In this document: positions 17,303 through 25,102 of the stretch, in pieces
Layout: every line of letters begins with the position of its first letter
Position numbering within the stretch: the first letter of the stretch is position 1
From: an uncultured Christensenella sp.
Lineage (GTDB): Bacteria > Bacillota > Clostridia > Christensenellales > Borkfalkiaceae
Length of the DNA stretch: 51,213 nucleotides
Reading direction: 5' to 3'
Assembly: GCA_910587015.1 (NCBI GenBank)
Contig: CAJUME010000002.1
Span: 1-51,213, forward strand
Notes under the pieces: model-generated
The model's database searches: none
The model's input: only the letters and a program-made list of their open reading frames with translations
Told to the model about the DNA's origin: nothing
Program-made: the position numbers and the translations under genes

Positions 17303-17686
17303 ATGGACGAAAAAATGCTCGAAATCGCTTTACAGTTTTTAAAGGCGTTTCTTGTCGGCGGCGGAATTTGTCTGCTGGCGCAGATAATAATCAACTTCAC
17401 CGACCTCACCGCGGGCAAAATTCTTGTATATTTTATGCTCGGCGGGGTGGTGCTTACGGCGGTGGGAGTGTATCAGCCCTTGGTCGAATTCGGCGGCGCG
17501 GGCGCAACCGTGCCAATATCCGGCTTTGGCTATCTTTTGGCGCAGGGCGCAATGAAGGGCGCGGAAAAGGGCTTTTTCTCTGCAATAACAGGCTCTCTCA
17601 GCGCGGCAAGCGCGGGCGTAACCGCCGCGGTGGTATTTGCCTTTATAATGGCGCTCATATTCAAATCGCGCACAAAGCGCAATTAA
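17303..17686 (+). CDS. spoVAE: Stage V sporulation protein AE
   Basis: A small membrane protein of 127 residues with about four helices, subunit of the SpoVA channel that transports dipicolinic acid across the inner forespore membrane during sporulation and germination. Recognisable blocks are FLKAFLVGGGICLLAQIIIN, the GKILVYFMLGGVVLTAVGVY helix and the very conserved EFGGAGATVPISGFGYLLAQG. A good GGAGGTG precedes the ATG, three bases after the spoVAD fragment. Unlike its neighbour it appears complete. spoVAC is not in the window. Confidence 0.93.
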   Translation: MDEKMLEIALQFLKAFLVGGGICLLAQIIINFTDLTAGKILVYFMLGGVVLTAVGVYQPLVEFGGAGATVPISGFGYLLAQGAMKGAEKGFFSAITGSLSAASAGVTAAVVFAFIMALIFKSRTKRN

Positions 17687-17708
17687 TTGCTTATAATAAA
17701 TAATCAAA

Positions 17709-17736
17709 GCGAGCCATACAATATTGTATGGCTCGC
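17709..17736. promoter_or_regulatory. Perfect 28-bp palindrome covering the yunB start codon
   Basis: Left arm GCGAGCCATACAAT (17709-17722) and right arm ATTGTATGGCTCGC (17723-17736) are exact complements with no spacer. The yunB ATG (17728-17730) and its next two codons lie in the right arm. There is no T run after it on the plus strand. It could be an operator or an RNA hairpin that hides the start. A second small palindrome CCTTATAAGG follows at 17740-17749. Confidence 0.75.
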
Positions 17737-18411
17737 AATCCTTATAAGGCTGTACGCAAAAACAGAAAATTTCGCCGTTTCAAGCTGCTTTTGGTCATTT
17801 TCTGCTTTTTGATAATAGGCGTCCTTATCTTTTTTCAGCGCAACGTCACGCGCGTGCTTATTTCCATAAGCGAGGCGACTATCCGCTCCATAACCACGGT
17901 CGCCGTAAACGATGCGATTTATTACACGCTCAACGACGTTATGCGCTACGAGGATTTAATTTATATTGAGCGCGATGCGGCGGGCAATGTAACTTCTATT
18001 ACCTCCGACAGCTTAAAAATCAACAGAATTGCGCGCGATACTGCATACCTTTCGCAGGAAAACCTCAATAAAATGAGCGAGGACGGCATAATGGTACCGC
18101 TTGGCGCGTTGACGGGGGTAGAGGCGCTTGCGGGCTTCGGCAAAAAAATCAATATAAAAATCATTCCCATAAGCAACGTCGGCTGTCGGTTTGTATCAAA
18201 ATTCACTCAGGCGGGAATAAACCAGACAAAGCACTCCCTATACCTCGAAATCGTTTCGGATATTTCGATTATTCTTCCGTCAAAAAGCACAAACCTCGCG
18301 TCCACTACCGAGGTTCTTATTTGCGAAAGCATAATAACGGGCAAAATTCCCGATACATATCTGCAAGCCTCGATTATCGGCTCCAACGGTGCCCTCGTCC
18401 CCAAAAATTAA
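17728..18411 (+). CDS. yunB: Sporulation protein YunB
   Basis: YunB is a sigma-E-controlled sporulation protein of unknown biochemical role in Bacillus. This 227-residue copy has a basic N-terminus, one membrane helix (about residues 19-38, LLLVIFCFLIIGVLIFF), then an extracytoplasmic domain. Family blocks are NDAIYYTL, GNVTSITSDSLKINRIARDT, VPLGALTGVEALAGFGKKI and a TKHSLYLEIVSDISIILPS segment near the end. The length is slightly short of the Bacillus protein but complete. No ribosome site is visible; the start lies inside a perfect palindrome. It ends four bases from the convergent small gene at 18416. Confidence 0.9.
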   Translation: MARNPYKAVRKNRKFRRFKLLLVIFCFLIIGVLIFFQRNVTRVLISISEATIRSITTVAVNDAIYYTLNDVMRYEDLIYIERDAAGNVTSITSDSLKINRIARDTAYLSQENLNKMSEDGIMVPLGALTGVEALAGFGKKINIKIIPISNVGCRFVSKFTQAGINQTKHSLYLEIVSDISIILPSKSTNLASTTEVLICESIITGKIPDTYLQASIIGSNGALVPKN

Positions 18412-18415
18412 AAGT

Positions 18416-18601
18416 TTAGTTTTGATTTTCAGAATTTTTATCAGAATTTACTTTTTCTGTCCAAAATGGGCATACATTGCCTATATATCCTAAAACATTG
18501 TGCTGTGAACATATGCCTATATGGCTTTTAATAAAGTTCTCATTTTGTTTGGTATAAAATCTTTGAAATTTTTTACAAGTAATGCACTCTTTATTATTCA
18601 T
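18416..18601 (-). CDS. Small four-cysteine protein paired with an XRE regulator
   Basis: A 61-residue soluble protein of unknown function. It has Cys6-x2-Cys9, Cys31 and Cys44-Pro-Phe-Trp, with an aromatic FQRFYTKQNENFIKSHIGIC centre, which suggests a single zinc or iron-sulfur site. Its promoter TTGACT (18631-18636) - 17 nt - TATTAT (18608-18613), read on the minus strand, ends six bases before the ATG, so the mRNA is probably leaderless. The 17-nt spacer is almost filled by the palindrome at 18615-18630. The gene is divergent from an XRE regulator at 18670, which likely controls it. Both are AT-rich compared with the flanks, which suggests acquisition as a pair. Confidence 0.65.
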   Translation of the reverse strand: MNNKECITCKKFQRFYTKQNENFIKSHIGICSQHNVLGYIGNVCPFWTEKVNSDKNSENQN

Positions 18602-18614
18602 ATAGTAATAATAA

Positions 18615-18630
18615 TCTTACAGTTGTAAGA
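18615..18630. promoter_or_regulatory. Operator-like palindrome 1 (miniprotein side)
   Basis: TCTTAC-AGTT-GTAAGA lies between the -35 and -10 boxes of the miniprotein promoter on the minus strand. It shares the half-site CTTAC with palindrome 2, and the two centres are 29 bp apart. Confidence 0.75.
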
Positions 18631-18640
18631 AGTCAAGTAA

Positions 18641-18662
18641 TTATCTTACAATCGTAAGATAA
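18641..18662. promoter_or_regulatory. Operator-like palindrome 2 (XRE side)
   Basis: TTATCTTAC-AATC-GTAAGATAA has 9-bp perfect arms and ends eight bases before the XRE start codon. It overlaps a possible -10 (GATAAT, 18658-18663), fitting autorepression. Confidence 0.75.
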
Positions 18663-18669
18663 TTTTATT

Positions 18670-18879
18670 ATGGAAAACAATTTTGGAAATATTTTGAAAG
18701 CAATTAGAACAGAAAAGGGAATAGGACAAGTAGAGTTGGCTAAGGCAATAAATGTAAGTAAGGGGCTGATAAGTTTATGGGAAAATGGTTTAAGAGAGCC
18801 CAAAATGACAAATTTAGTTGCTTTATCAAAATATCTTAATGTGTCTTTGGAAGTGTTGACCGGAATGTCTGATTATTAA
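18670..18879 (+). CDS. XRE-family helix-turn-helix regulator
   Basis: A 69-residue, single-domain DNA-binding protein. The helix-turn-helix is GQVELAKAINVSKGLISLWENGLREP (about residues 19-44), followed by the usual LSKYLNVSLEVLTG. It has no sensor domain, so it should be a repressor whose release depends on a partner or on its own stability. Two CTTAC/GTAAG palindromes between it and the divergent cysteine miniprotein are the obvious binding sites. The gene is AT-rich and ends before a strong terminator. Confidence 0.88.
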   Translation: MENNFGNILKAIRTEKGIGQVELAKAINVSKGLISLWENGLREPKMTNLVALSKYLNVSLEVLTGMSDY

Positions 18880-18883
18880 ATTT

Positions 18884-18921
18884 AAAGCGGCGCGCATATA
18901 AAAATGCGCGCCGCTTTTTAA
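18884..18921 (+). terminator. Terminator after the XRE gene
   Basis: A perfect 14-bp stem, 18884-18897 with 18904-18917, six-base loop, then TTAATTTT. It lies between this gene and the convergent pheT. Confidence 0.9.
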
Positions 18922-18938
18922 TTTTCTGCAATACAACT

Positions 18939-21350
18939 TTACCTCAGCACAATATTCAGCTTGAATTTAAGATTTGAAAGTATTTTCTTTACAAACCCGT
19001 CAACGCGCTCCTCAATCGGCTCGTCCTTAGGGGTAAAGGTAACCTTAAACGCCATCGATTTTTTGCCCTTTTCAATCTGCTCTCCGATATAAACGTCAAA
19101 CAGCCTTACGTCCGTCACGAATTTGCACGCCGCATATATTTCATTTTCAATATCCGCGCACGTCACCGCTCTGTCGCACGTCAGCGCCAAATCGCGCGTA
19201 ACTTCCGCAAACTTCGATATAGGCGAGTATTTAAACGGCTTTGCGTGCTTTTTCAGCTTGTCGTAGTCTATTTCCGCAATATACGCAAATCTGTCAAGCG
19301 CAAGCTCGTCCGCAACCTCAGGCGAAAGCATTCCCGCATACCCTATTTCAACTCCATCGCAAAGTATTTTTGCCGTAATTCCGGGGTGGAGGTAGGGCTT
19401 TTCCGTCGGCGCGTACTCGAATTTGACGTTCAGCACGCCCGCAATGCAATCGATAATTCCCTTCAAATCGAAAAAGTCCTGCTTGCCCCAAAGTCCAAGC
19501 GCTATCACCTCTTTTTCCTTCGGAAAGGTCTTAACCGGCAGCTCGTCGGCGATATAAATTTTCGCCTGCTCAAAAAGCCTGCCCTCCATATTTCCGCGGC
19601 GCAGATTGCGCACGATAACGTTCACCATAGACGGCGCAAGCGTGGTTCGCATAATCGATAAATCTTCGCTAATCGGGTTTAAAATGCGTATAGCCTTTCT
19701 TTCGTGCGCGTCCGCAGGAAAGTGCAGCATATCCAAATCTTTCTGCGAGTAGAAGGAATAGGTCGAAATTTCATACAAGCCCTTTGCAACCAGCTCGCCC
19801 TTAATGCGCCTTTGCAGCTTTTGTTCGTCCGTAAACCCGCCGTTTGTAATCGAGGCGGAGGGGAGGAAGGTTCCTTTTATGTTATCATAGCCGTAAAAGC
19901 GAATAATCTCCTCGGCAATATCGGGGTAGCCGTCTATATCCTCGCGGTACCTCGGCACGGTCAGCTCCATCTCGTCGCCCTTTAACGTAACGCCGAAGTT
20001 AAGGCTCTTCAAAATTTCCGCCATTCTTTTCGCGGGCACCTCAATGCCGAGCAAAGCGTTTATCTTCGACACGCTCACTGTCATTTTCTTGCTCTCAAGG
20101 CGGGAGTTCTCCGTAGTTATATCGATATGAACATCGGTCACAACTCCGCATTTCAGGGTCTGAATAAGGTTCAGCGCTCTTGAAATAGCGTGCTCGGTCG
20201 TGTACTCGTTTACGCCCTTTTCAAACAGAGCCGAGCTGTCGGAATGCTGTCCCAAAGCGCGCGCGGTCTTTCTTACGCTGTCGCGCGCAAATTTCGCGCT
20301 CTCGAACAGCACCTCCGCCGTGTCGTCCTTAATTTCGCTGTTCAGTCCGCCCATAATTCCCGCCAGAGCCACAGGCTTTTTGTCGTCGCATATAACAAGG
20401 TTTTCGCTGTTCAGTTCAAATTCGTTTCCGTCCAGAGTGGTTATTTTCTCGCCGTTTTCTGCGCGGCGGATAATCACCTTTCGCCCGTCAAGCGTCCGCA
20501 AATCAAACGCGTGCATCGGCTGTCCAAGCTCCAACAGCACAAAGTTGGTTATGTCAACAATATTGCTTATTGACCGCAGTCCGCACAGCGCAAGCCTCTT
20601 TCTAAGCCACAGGGGGGAGGGAGCGGTCTTAACGTCCTTAACGTAATGACCGATGTATCTGGGGCATATGTCGGGGGCTAAGTCGCAAATTTCAATTTTT
20701 TCATAACTTCCCGCAACGGCTTTGTAGGAATAATCGGGCTCCTTCACGGGCTTGCCCAAAGCTGCCGCAACCTCGCGTGCAATGCCCAAAATGCTCTGGC
20801 AGTCGGGTCGGTTAGCCGTTACGCCTATATCGAAAATATAGTCGTCAAGCCCTAAAACCGGCTTAACGTCCGCTCCGTTTTCGCAGTCCTTCGGCAACAG
20901 AAGCAGTCCGCAGTAATCGCCGCCCTCGTACATATCGCCGTTAACGCCCAGCTCCGCGCCGGAGCAAAGCATTCCCTCGGATTCTATCCCGCGCAGCTTG
21001 CCCTTTTTAATGGTCATCACGCCCTCAACGGTAACGTGGTCCTTTGCGGTTGCGTAAACGGTCGCGCCGACAAGCGCGCACGGCGCCTTAATTCCCTTTT
21101 TAACGTTGTCCGCGCCGCAGCAAATCTGAAAAATTCCCTTCCCGCCGCAGTCAACCCTGCATTTGGATAAATGCGTGCCCTCAACCGGCTCGCATTCTAT
21201 AACCTCGCCTACGACAACGCCCGTAATATCCTTGCCGATATTAATTAATTCCTCAACCTCGAACCCGCAGGAGAACAGCTTTGCCTGCAATTCCTCCGCG
21301 GAAACGTCTATATCAACATAATCTTTCAACCAACTTAAAGGAGCTTTCAT
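18939..21350 (-). CDS. pheT: Phenylalanine-tRNA ligase beta subunit
   Basis: Large subunit of the alpha2-beta2 PheRS, which charges tRNA-Phe in the cytoplasm. The 803 residues show the full domain order: N-terminal tRNA-binding/OB domain (about 40-150, VVGEVIECEPVEGTHLSKCR), B3/B4 editing domain, B5 domain (near 400-475), catalytic-like core, and a C-terminal ferredoxin-like anticodon-binding domain (KFAEVTRDLALTCDRAV). Length is normal. It follows pheS by 11 bases with AAAGGAG before the ATG, and both share the T-box leader. Confidence 0.97.
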   Translation of the reverse strand: MKAPLSWLKDYVDIDVSAEELQAKLFSCGFEVEELINIGKDITGVVVGEVIECEPVEGTHLSKCRVDCGGKGIFQICCGADNVKKGIKAPCALVGATVYATAKDHVTVEGVMTIKKGKLRGIESEGMLCSGAELGVNGDMYEGGDYCGLLLLPKDCENGADVKPVLGLDDYIFDIGVTANRPDCQSILGIAREVAAALGKPVKEPDYSYKAVAGSYEKIEICDLAPDICPRYIGHYVKDVKTAPSPLWLRKRLALCGLRSISNIVDITNFVLLELGQPMHAFDLRTLDGRKVIIRRAENGEKITTLDGNEFELNSENLVICDDKKPVALAGIMGGLNSEIKDDTAEVLFESAKFARDSVRKTARALGQHSDSSALFEKGVNEYTTEHAISRALNLIQTLKCGVVTDVHIDITTENSRLESKKMTVSVSKINALLGIEVPAKRMAEILKSLNFGVTLKGDEMELTVPRYREDIDGYPDIAEEIIRFYGYDNIKGTFLPSASITNGGFTDEQKLQRRIKGELVAKGLYEISTYSFYSQKDLDMLHFPADAHERKAIRILNPISEDLSIMRTTLAPSMVNVIVRNLRRGNMEGRLFEQAKIYIADELPVKTFPKEKEVIALGLWGKQDFFDLKGIIDCIAGVLNVKFEYAPTEKPYLHPGITAKILCDGVEIGYAGMLSPEVADELALDRFAYIAEIDYDKLKKHAKPFKYSPISKFAEVTRDLALTCDRAVTCADIENEIYAACKFVTDVRLFDVYIGEQIEKGKKSMAFKVTFTPKDEPIEERVDGFVKKILSNLKFKLNIVLR

Positions 21351-21361
21351 TTTCTTTCACC

Positions 21362-22384
21362 TCAACCCTTGAACTGCTTCAAAAACCTTGTGTCGCCTTC
21401 GAATAACAGTTTCATATTGTTAATGCCGTATTTAAGCATAGCAATGCGCTCAACCCCCATTCCGAAGGCGAAACCCGTATATATATCGGGGTCAATTCCG
21501 CAGCCCTCCAAAACACGGCGGTTAACCATGCCCGCGCCAAGCACCTCAATCCAGCCCGTGCCCTTGCACAAACGGCAGCCCTTTCCGCCGCATTCGAAGC
21601 AGCTTACGTCAACCTCGACCGAAGGCTCCGTAAACGGAAAGTAGGAGGGGCGCAGCCGCGTTTTAACGCCTTCGCCGAAAATCTTTTTCGCAAACTCGTC
21701 AAGCATACCCTTAAGGTCGCAAAGCGTAATTCCCTTGTCAACCACAAGCCCCTCCATTTGCGAGAACATGGGCGAGTGCGTTGCGTCGTCGTCGCTTCTG
21801 TAAACCTTCCCCGGCGACAAAATCTTTATGGGCGGCTTTTTGTTTTCCATAACCCTTATCTGTCCCGCGGAGGTCTGCGTCCTCAGCAATAATTCGGGCG
21901 CAAGGTAAAATGTATCCTGCATATCCCGCGCGGGGTGGTCGGCGGGGGTGTTCAGCGCGGTAAAGTTATAATAATCGTTCTCTATTTCCGGCCCCTCAAA
22001 AACCTCGAAGCCCATTCCCGAAAATATCGAAACAAGCTCGTTCACTACAAGCGTGTTCGGGTGATAAGCCCCGTCCGCCGCAGCGCGCCCGGGCAGTGTT
22101 ACGTCTATTTTTTCATCGGAATATCTCTTTTTCAGCTCGATATCCTTCAACCGCTTTTCTATCGCGTTGAATTTTTCCTCCGTCCATTGCCGCAAGGCGT
22201 TCAAAAGCTTGCCCATAGAGGGGCGTTGCTCGGGCGGAACGTCGCGCATATTCTTCATCAGCTCGGAAATTTTACCCGTCCTGCCAAGGAATTTCAGCTT
22301 TATTTCCTGTAACGATTTGCTGGATTGCACGTCCTGCACGGCTTCATCGATTTGCTGTTCGATTTCGTTAATCTTTTCCTGCAT
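21362..22384 (-). CDS. pheS: Phenylalanine-tRNA ligase alpha subunit
   Basis: Catalytic subunit of PheRS, 340 residues. The N-terminal coiled coil (first ~85 residues) contacts tRNA. Class II motif 2 is KVYRSDDDATHSPMFSQMEG, and motif 3 is FAFGMGVERIAMLKYGI near the C-terminus. The usual Cys-rich hairpin CFECGGKGCRLCKGTGW is present. GAGGAG precedes the ATG. Expression should be controlled by the T-box leader, which senses uncharged tRNA-Phe. Confidence 0.97.
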   Translation of the reverse strand: MQEKINEIEQQIDEAVQDVQSSKSLQEIKLKFLGRTGKISELMKNMRDVPPEQRPSMGKLLNALRQWTEEKFNAIEKRLKDIELKKRYSDEKIDVTLPGRAAADGAYHPNTLVVNELVSIFSGMGFEVFEGPEIENDYYNFTALNTPADHPARDMQDTFYLAPELLLRTQTSAGQIRVMENKKPPIKILSPGKVYRSDDDATHSPMFSQMEGLVVDKGITLCDLKGMLDEFAKKIFGEGVKTRLRPSYFPFTEPSVEVDVSCFECGGKGCRLCKGTGWIEVLGAGMVNRRVLEGCGIDPDIYTGFAFGMGVERIAMLKYGINNMKLLFEGDTRFLKQFKG

Positions 22385-22403
22385 AAAAAACTCCTCTCAA
22401 ATA

Positions 22404-22667
22404 AATAAAAGCCCCGTGCCGTAAAAGCACGGGGCGAAAAGCTACTTTTTTCGCGGTACCACCCGAATTTGCGGCATAATGCCGCCTTGATTAAGCCCTT
22501 AACGCAGGCAAACGGAGCGGACTAATAGGCGCAATAAAGCCTTTCGCCCGTCGGCTCGCAAGTGAATACCGCTTAAACTCTTTAAGAAATCTTTCAGCCG
22601 TTTTCGGATTTCTCTCTCTGGAAAGAATTATGCAAAGCGTCTGTCTTGGTCACAGCCTTTCAAATTT
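22404..22667 (-). ncRNA. T-box riboswitch leader of pheS-pheT
   Basis: Read on the minus strand, the conserved T-box GGGTGGTACCGCG lies at about 22453-22465, followed by an intrinsic terminator (stem 22411-22435, GCCCCGTGC arms, then TTTTAT). The UGGU of the bulge (22458-22461) is complementary to ACCA, the 3' end of tRNA-Phe, and the tRNA-Phe at 47761 in this window does end in ACCA. A candidate UUC specifier is at 22564-22566. When uncharged tRNA-Phe binds, the antiterminator forms and pheST is read. Confidence 0.92.
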
Positions 22668-22673
22668 GTATTA

Positions 22674-22702
22674 ATTATAGCCTTATATAAAACCAAAGTC
22701 AA
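22674..22702 (-). promoter_or_regulatory. Promoter of the pheST T-box transcript
   Basis: On the minus strand, TTGACT (22697-22702) and TATAAT (22674-22679) are 17 nt apart. The predicted start is near 22667. Confidence 0.85.
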
Positions 22703-22718
22703 ATAATTTTTCGCAGTT

Positions 22719-23237
22719 TTAATAAATCGAGCCGCCATCGCAGTCAAACGCGACTATTGCGGGGAAGCTGTCAACCTCAAGCCTGTAAACCGCCTCTGAC
22801 AGCAGGTCCTCAAACGCAATGCATTCGCTTTTTTTAATAGCGTTGCCGTACAGCGCTCCCGCGCCGCCTATCGCCGCAAAATAAACGCAGGTGTTGCGCT
22901 TCAACGCCTCGCGCACTTCGCCGCTCATTTCGCCCTTGCCGATAATCGCGCCAAGTCCGCAGTCAAGCAGCATCGGCGCAAACACGTCCATTCTTGCAGA
23001 GGTGGTCGGGCCGCAGCTGCCGCAAGCCATATCGGGCTTAGCGGGGCACGGACCCGCATAATAAATAACCGCGTCCTTCAAGTCGAAGGGAAGGGGCTTG
23101 CCCTCGTTCAGCAGTCCCAGAATGCGCTTGTGCGCACAGTCGCGCGCCGTAAGTATTGTTCCCGACAGCAAAACACTGTCGCCCGCTTTAAGCGTTTTTA
23201 CCGTTTCCTTGTTCAACGGCAGTCGTAGCTTTCTCAT
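22719..23237 (-). CDS. Fumarate hydratase, beta subunit (class I, C-terminal domain)
   Basis: Small subunit of the two-subunit iron-sulfur fumarase / L-tartrate dehydratase family, interconverting fumarate and malate. The 172 residues contain GDSVLLSGTILTARDCAHKR, the YYAGPCPAKPDMACGSCGPTTSARMD block and GKGEMSGEV, all typical of TtdB/FumA-C domains. The ATG at 23237 overlaps the alpha stop (ATGA) and has AGGCGGA before it; longer upstream starts would lie within the alpha gene. Fumarate rather than tartrate as substrate is likely but not proven. Confidence 0.92.
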   Translation of the reverse strand: MRKLRLPLNKETVKTLKAGDSVLLSGTILTARDCAHKRILGLLNEGKPLPFDLKDAVIYYAGPCPAKPDMACGSCGPTTSARMDVFAPMLLDCGLGAIIGKGEMSGEVREALKRNTCVYFAAIGGAGALYGNAIKKSECIAFEDLLSEAVYRLEVDSFPAIVAFDCDGGSIY

Positions 23238-24073
23238 AATTCCGCCTTTTCGCACCGCACACAGTGGCACTGAATATTAACCGCAACGGGCAACCCCGCA
23301 ATGTGTGTTGGCGCCCATTCACACGCAACGCCAAGCGCGGTGGTGCTTCCGTGGAAGCCCTGACAGCCTATATCAAGCTTATTTATTTTTTCAAGCGCAA
23401 CGCGTTCTATTTCCGCAATATCCCCGCGCGGGCTGGCTGTGCCTATGTCGCGCGTCAAAGCTTTTTTCGCAAGGAAGGCGCAGGTGTCGAACGTTCCGCC
23501 TATTCCCACGCCCACGTAAACGGGCGGGCACGGGCGCGAGCCCGCAAGCTTAACCGTTTCCTCAATCGCGTTTATAATGCCCTCAACGCCCTGCGCGGGC
23601 TTAAGCATATACAGCCGCGACATATTTTCACTGCCGAAGCCCTTCGGCATAAAGGTAATTTTAATTTTATCGCCCGCGATTATTTCCGTATGAATAACGG
23701 CGGGGGTGTTGTCGCCCGTGTTTTGGCGGGTTATCGGGTCGCAGACCGACTTTCTGAAATATCCGTCCGCATAAGCGCGCTTAATTCCGTCGTTCACGGC
23801 AACGGCAAGCGGCTTGCCCTCCAAAAATACCTCTTGCCCTATTTCAAGAATAACAACCGCCATACCCGTGTCCTGACATACGGGCATCTGCTTTTGTACG
23901 GCTGTTTCCGCGTTCTTCAATAGCGTTTCAAGCGCAAACGCCGCCGCATCGCTTTTTTCGGTTTTCAAAGCGTTATTCATAGCCGTTTTGCAGGCAGGGG
24001 TAAGGTTGACGCCCGCGTGTAAAGCCATTTCGTAAATTTTTTTCTCTATAACTTCCGTATTTATCTTCCGCAT
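23234..24073 (-). CDS. Fumarate hydratase, alpha subunit (class I, N-terminal domain)
   Basis: Large subunit carrying the [4Fe-4S] cluster. The 279 residues show the cluster and substrate motifs PVCQDTGMAVV (Cys66), SVCDPITRQNTGDNTPA, VGIGGTFDTCAFLAKKALTR, GCQGFHGSTTALGV and a final HIAGLPVAVNIQCHCVR. It is coupled to the beta subunit by a four-base overlap. The oxygen-sensitive split enzyme fits an anaerobe using a partial or reductive citric acid branch. It is divergent from the CPBP protease gene. Confidence 0.93.
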   Translation of the reverse strand: MRKINTEVIEKKIYEMALHAGVNLTPACKTAMNNALKTEKSDAAAFALETLLKNAETAVQKQMPVCQDTGMAVVILEIGQEVFLEGKPLAVAVNDGIKRAYADGYFRKSVCDPITRQNTGDNTPAVIHTEIIAGDKIKITFMPKGFGSENMSRLYMLKPAQGVEGIINAIEETVKLAGSRPCPPVYVGVGIGGTFDTCAFLAKKALTRDIGTASPRGDIAEIERVALEKINKLDIGCQGFHGSTTALGVACEWAPTHIAGLPVAVNIQCHCVRCEKAEL

Positions 24074-24116
24074 AATCTGATTTTATAACAATTTCACCGA
24101 AAAGTAAAATAAATAA

Positions 24117-24145
24117 TTTACTTAAAGCGCTTTTTTCGGTATAAT
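24117..24145 (+). promoter_or_regulatory. Promoter predicting a leaderless CPBP transcript
   Basis: TTTACT (24117-24122) - 17 nt - TATAAT (24140-24145) ends six bases before the ATG at 24152, so transcription should begin at or next to the A of the start codon. No ribosome site is present. Confidence 0.7.
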
Positions 24146-24151
24146 GAAAAT

Positions 24152-25102
24152 ATGTCGGAAAATCACAGCAATAACAAAACACAGTCAATGCAGGCGGTAA
24201 AGCCCCCGCTTAACTCCGCAACCGCGGGTATTGCGTATTCGGCGGGCGCGGTTGCAGTAATAGCCGTATCGCTTATAGTCGGGCTTATACTTGGCGCGGC
24301 AAAGGTAGCCAAATACAGCGACGCATACTGGTATATAAATTTTCTTGCCTCGCCCGTAGCAATCGCGGCGGCGGTCGGCATAACGCTTGCGGTGCGCAAG
24401 GTTCCTTTCAAGCGCGTTTTTCCCGTAAAATGCCACCCTAAATACTATTTAATCGCGCTTTTGATTGTCTGCGGGCTTTTCTGCTCGCTCAATCAGATAA
24501 ACGGTCTTGTTTTAAAGCTGTTCGGGCAGGAGCAGACAGAGCATTCAAAAATGCTGACGGAGTATATCCTCGGTCTTTCGGGCGGAAGGGCGGTTGCCGC
24601 GATTTTGGTAATTGCGGTGCTACCCGCCTTTTTCGAGGAGCTTTTATTCCGCGGCGTTATGACCTTTGGCAGCGAGCGTGATGTCGGCACCGTAAAAACT
24701 ATATTTATAACAGGCTTCTGCTTTTCGCTTATGCACACCTCGCTGGAACAAACGGTATACCAGTTTATCGCGGGCTGTCTTTTTGCGTTCGTGGCGGTGC
24801 GCGCGCAATCCATTCTGCCGTGCATTTTAATGCACTTTATCAATAACGCGCTTACGATAATAATTTCGCTTTGCGGCGGCTGGACGGAGGCGGGCGAGCT
24901 TGCAATATCCTTTGGCGGCAATATCGCAATGATAGTTGTCGGCGCGCTTGCGCTTGCGGGCGGCATAATCTGGCTCGTGCTTGATAAAAAGCCGACAGAA
25001 AAGGGTGAAAAGGGCGGCGTTAAAAGCTTTTGTATCTTTGCCGCCTGCGGTATCGCGGTGTTCGGGCTTATGTGGATACTCACACTGTTCGGGGTGGCGT
25101 AA
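24152..25102 (+). CDS. CPBP-family intramembrane metalloprotease (CAAX/Abi type)
   Basis: A 316-residue membrane protein with about eight helices. The active-site motifs are EELLFRG (second Glu pair, near 163-169), FCFSLMHTS (zinc-binding His) and LMHFINNAL (second His/Asn motif), the three conserved motifs of the CPBP family. In bacteria these proteins are linked to peptide maturation, bacteriocin immunity or protein secretion; the role here is unknown. It has no adjacent bacteriocin gene. The stop overlaps the start of rlmH (TAATG). Confidence 0.9.
   Translation: MSENHSNNKTQSMQAVKPPLNSATAGIAYSAGAVAVIAVSLIVGLILGAAKVAKYSDAYWYINFLASPVAIAAAVGITLAVRKVPFKRVFPVKCHPKYYLIALLIVCGLFCSLNQINGLVLKLFGQEQTEHSKMLTEYILGLSGGRAVAAILVIAVLPAFFEELLFRGVMTFGSERDVGTVKTIFITGFCFSLMHTSLEQTVYQFIAGCLFAFVAVRAQSILPCILMHFINNALTIIISLCGGWTEAGELAISFGGNIAMIVVGALALAGGIIWLVLDKKPTEKGEKGGVKSFCIFAACGIAVFGLMWILTLFGVA

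Noticed and set aside
17077..17707. Arginine-rich frames overlapping spoVAD and spoVAE
   Set aside because: The composition (Arg, Gly, Ala) is typical of out-of-frame reading, and the true frames match SpoVA proteins.
18670..18879. Type II toxin-antitoxin system
   Set aside because: The XRE protein could be an antitoxin, but the partner is a divergent, separately promoted four-cysteine protein without known toxin motifs; toxin-antitoxin genes are normally co-transcribed.
24152..25102. Bacteriocin maturation or immunity locus
   Set aside because: The CPBP motifs are there, but no small leader peptide, transporter or modifying enzyme is adjacent; the neighbours are housekeeping genes.
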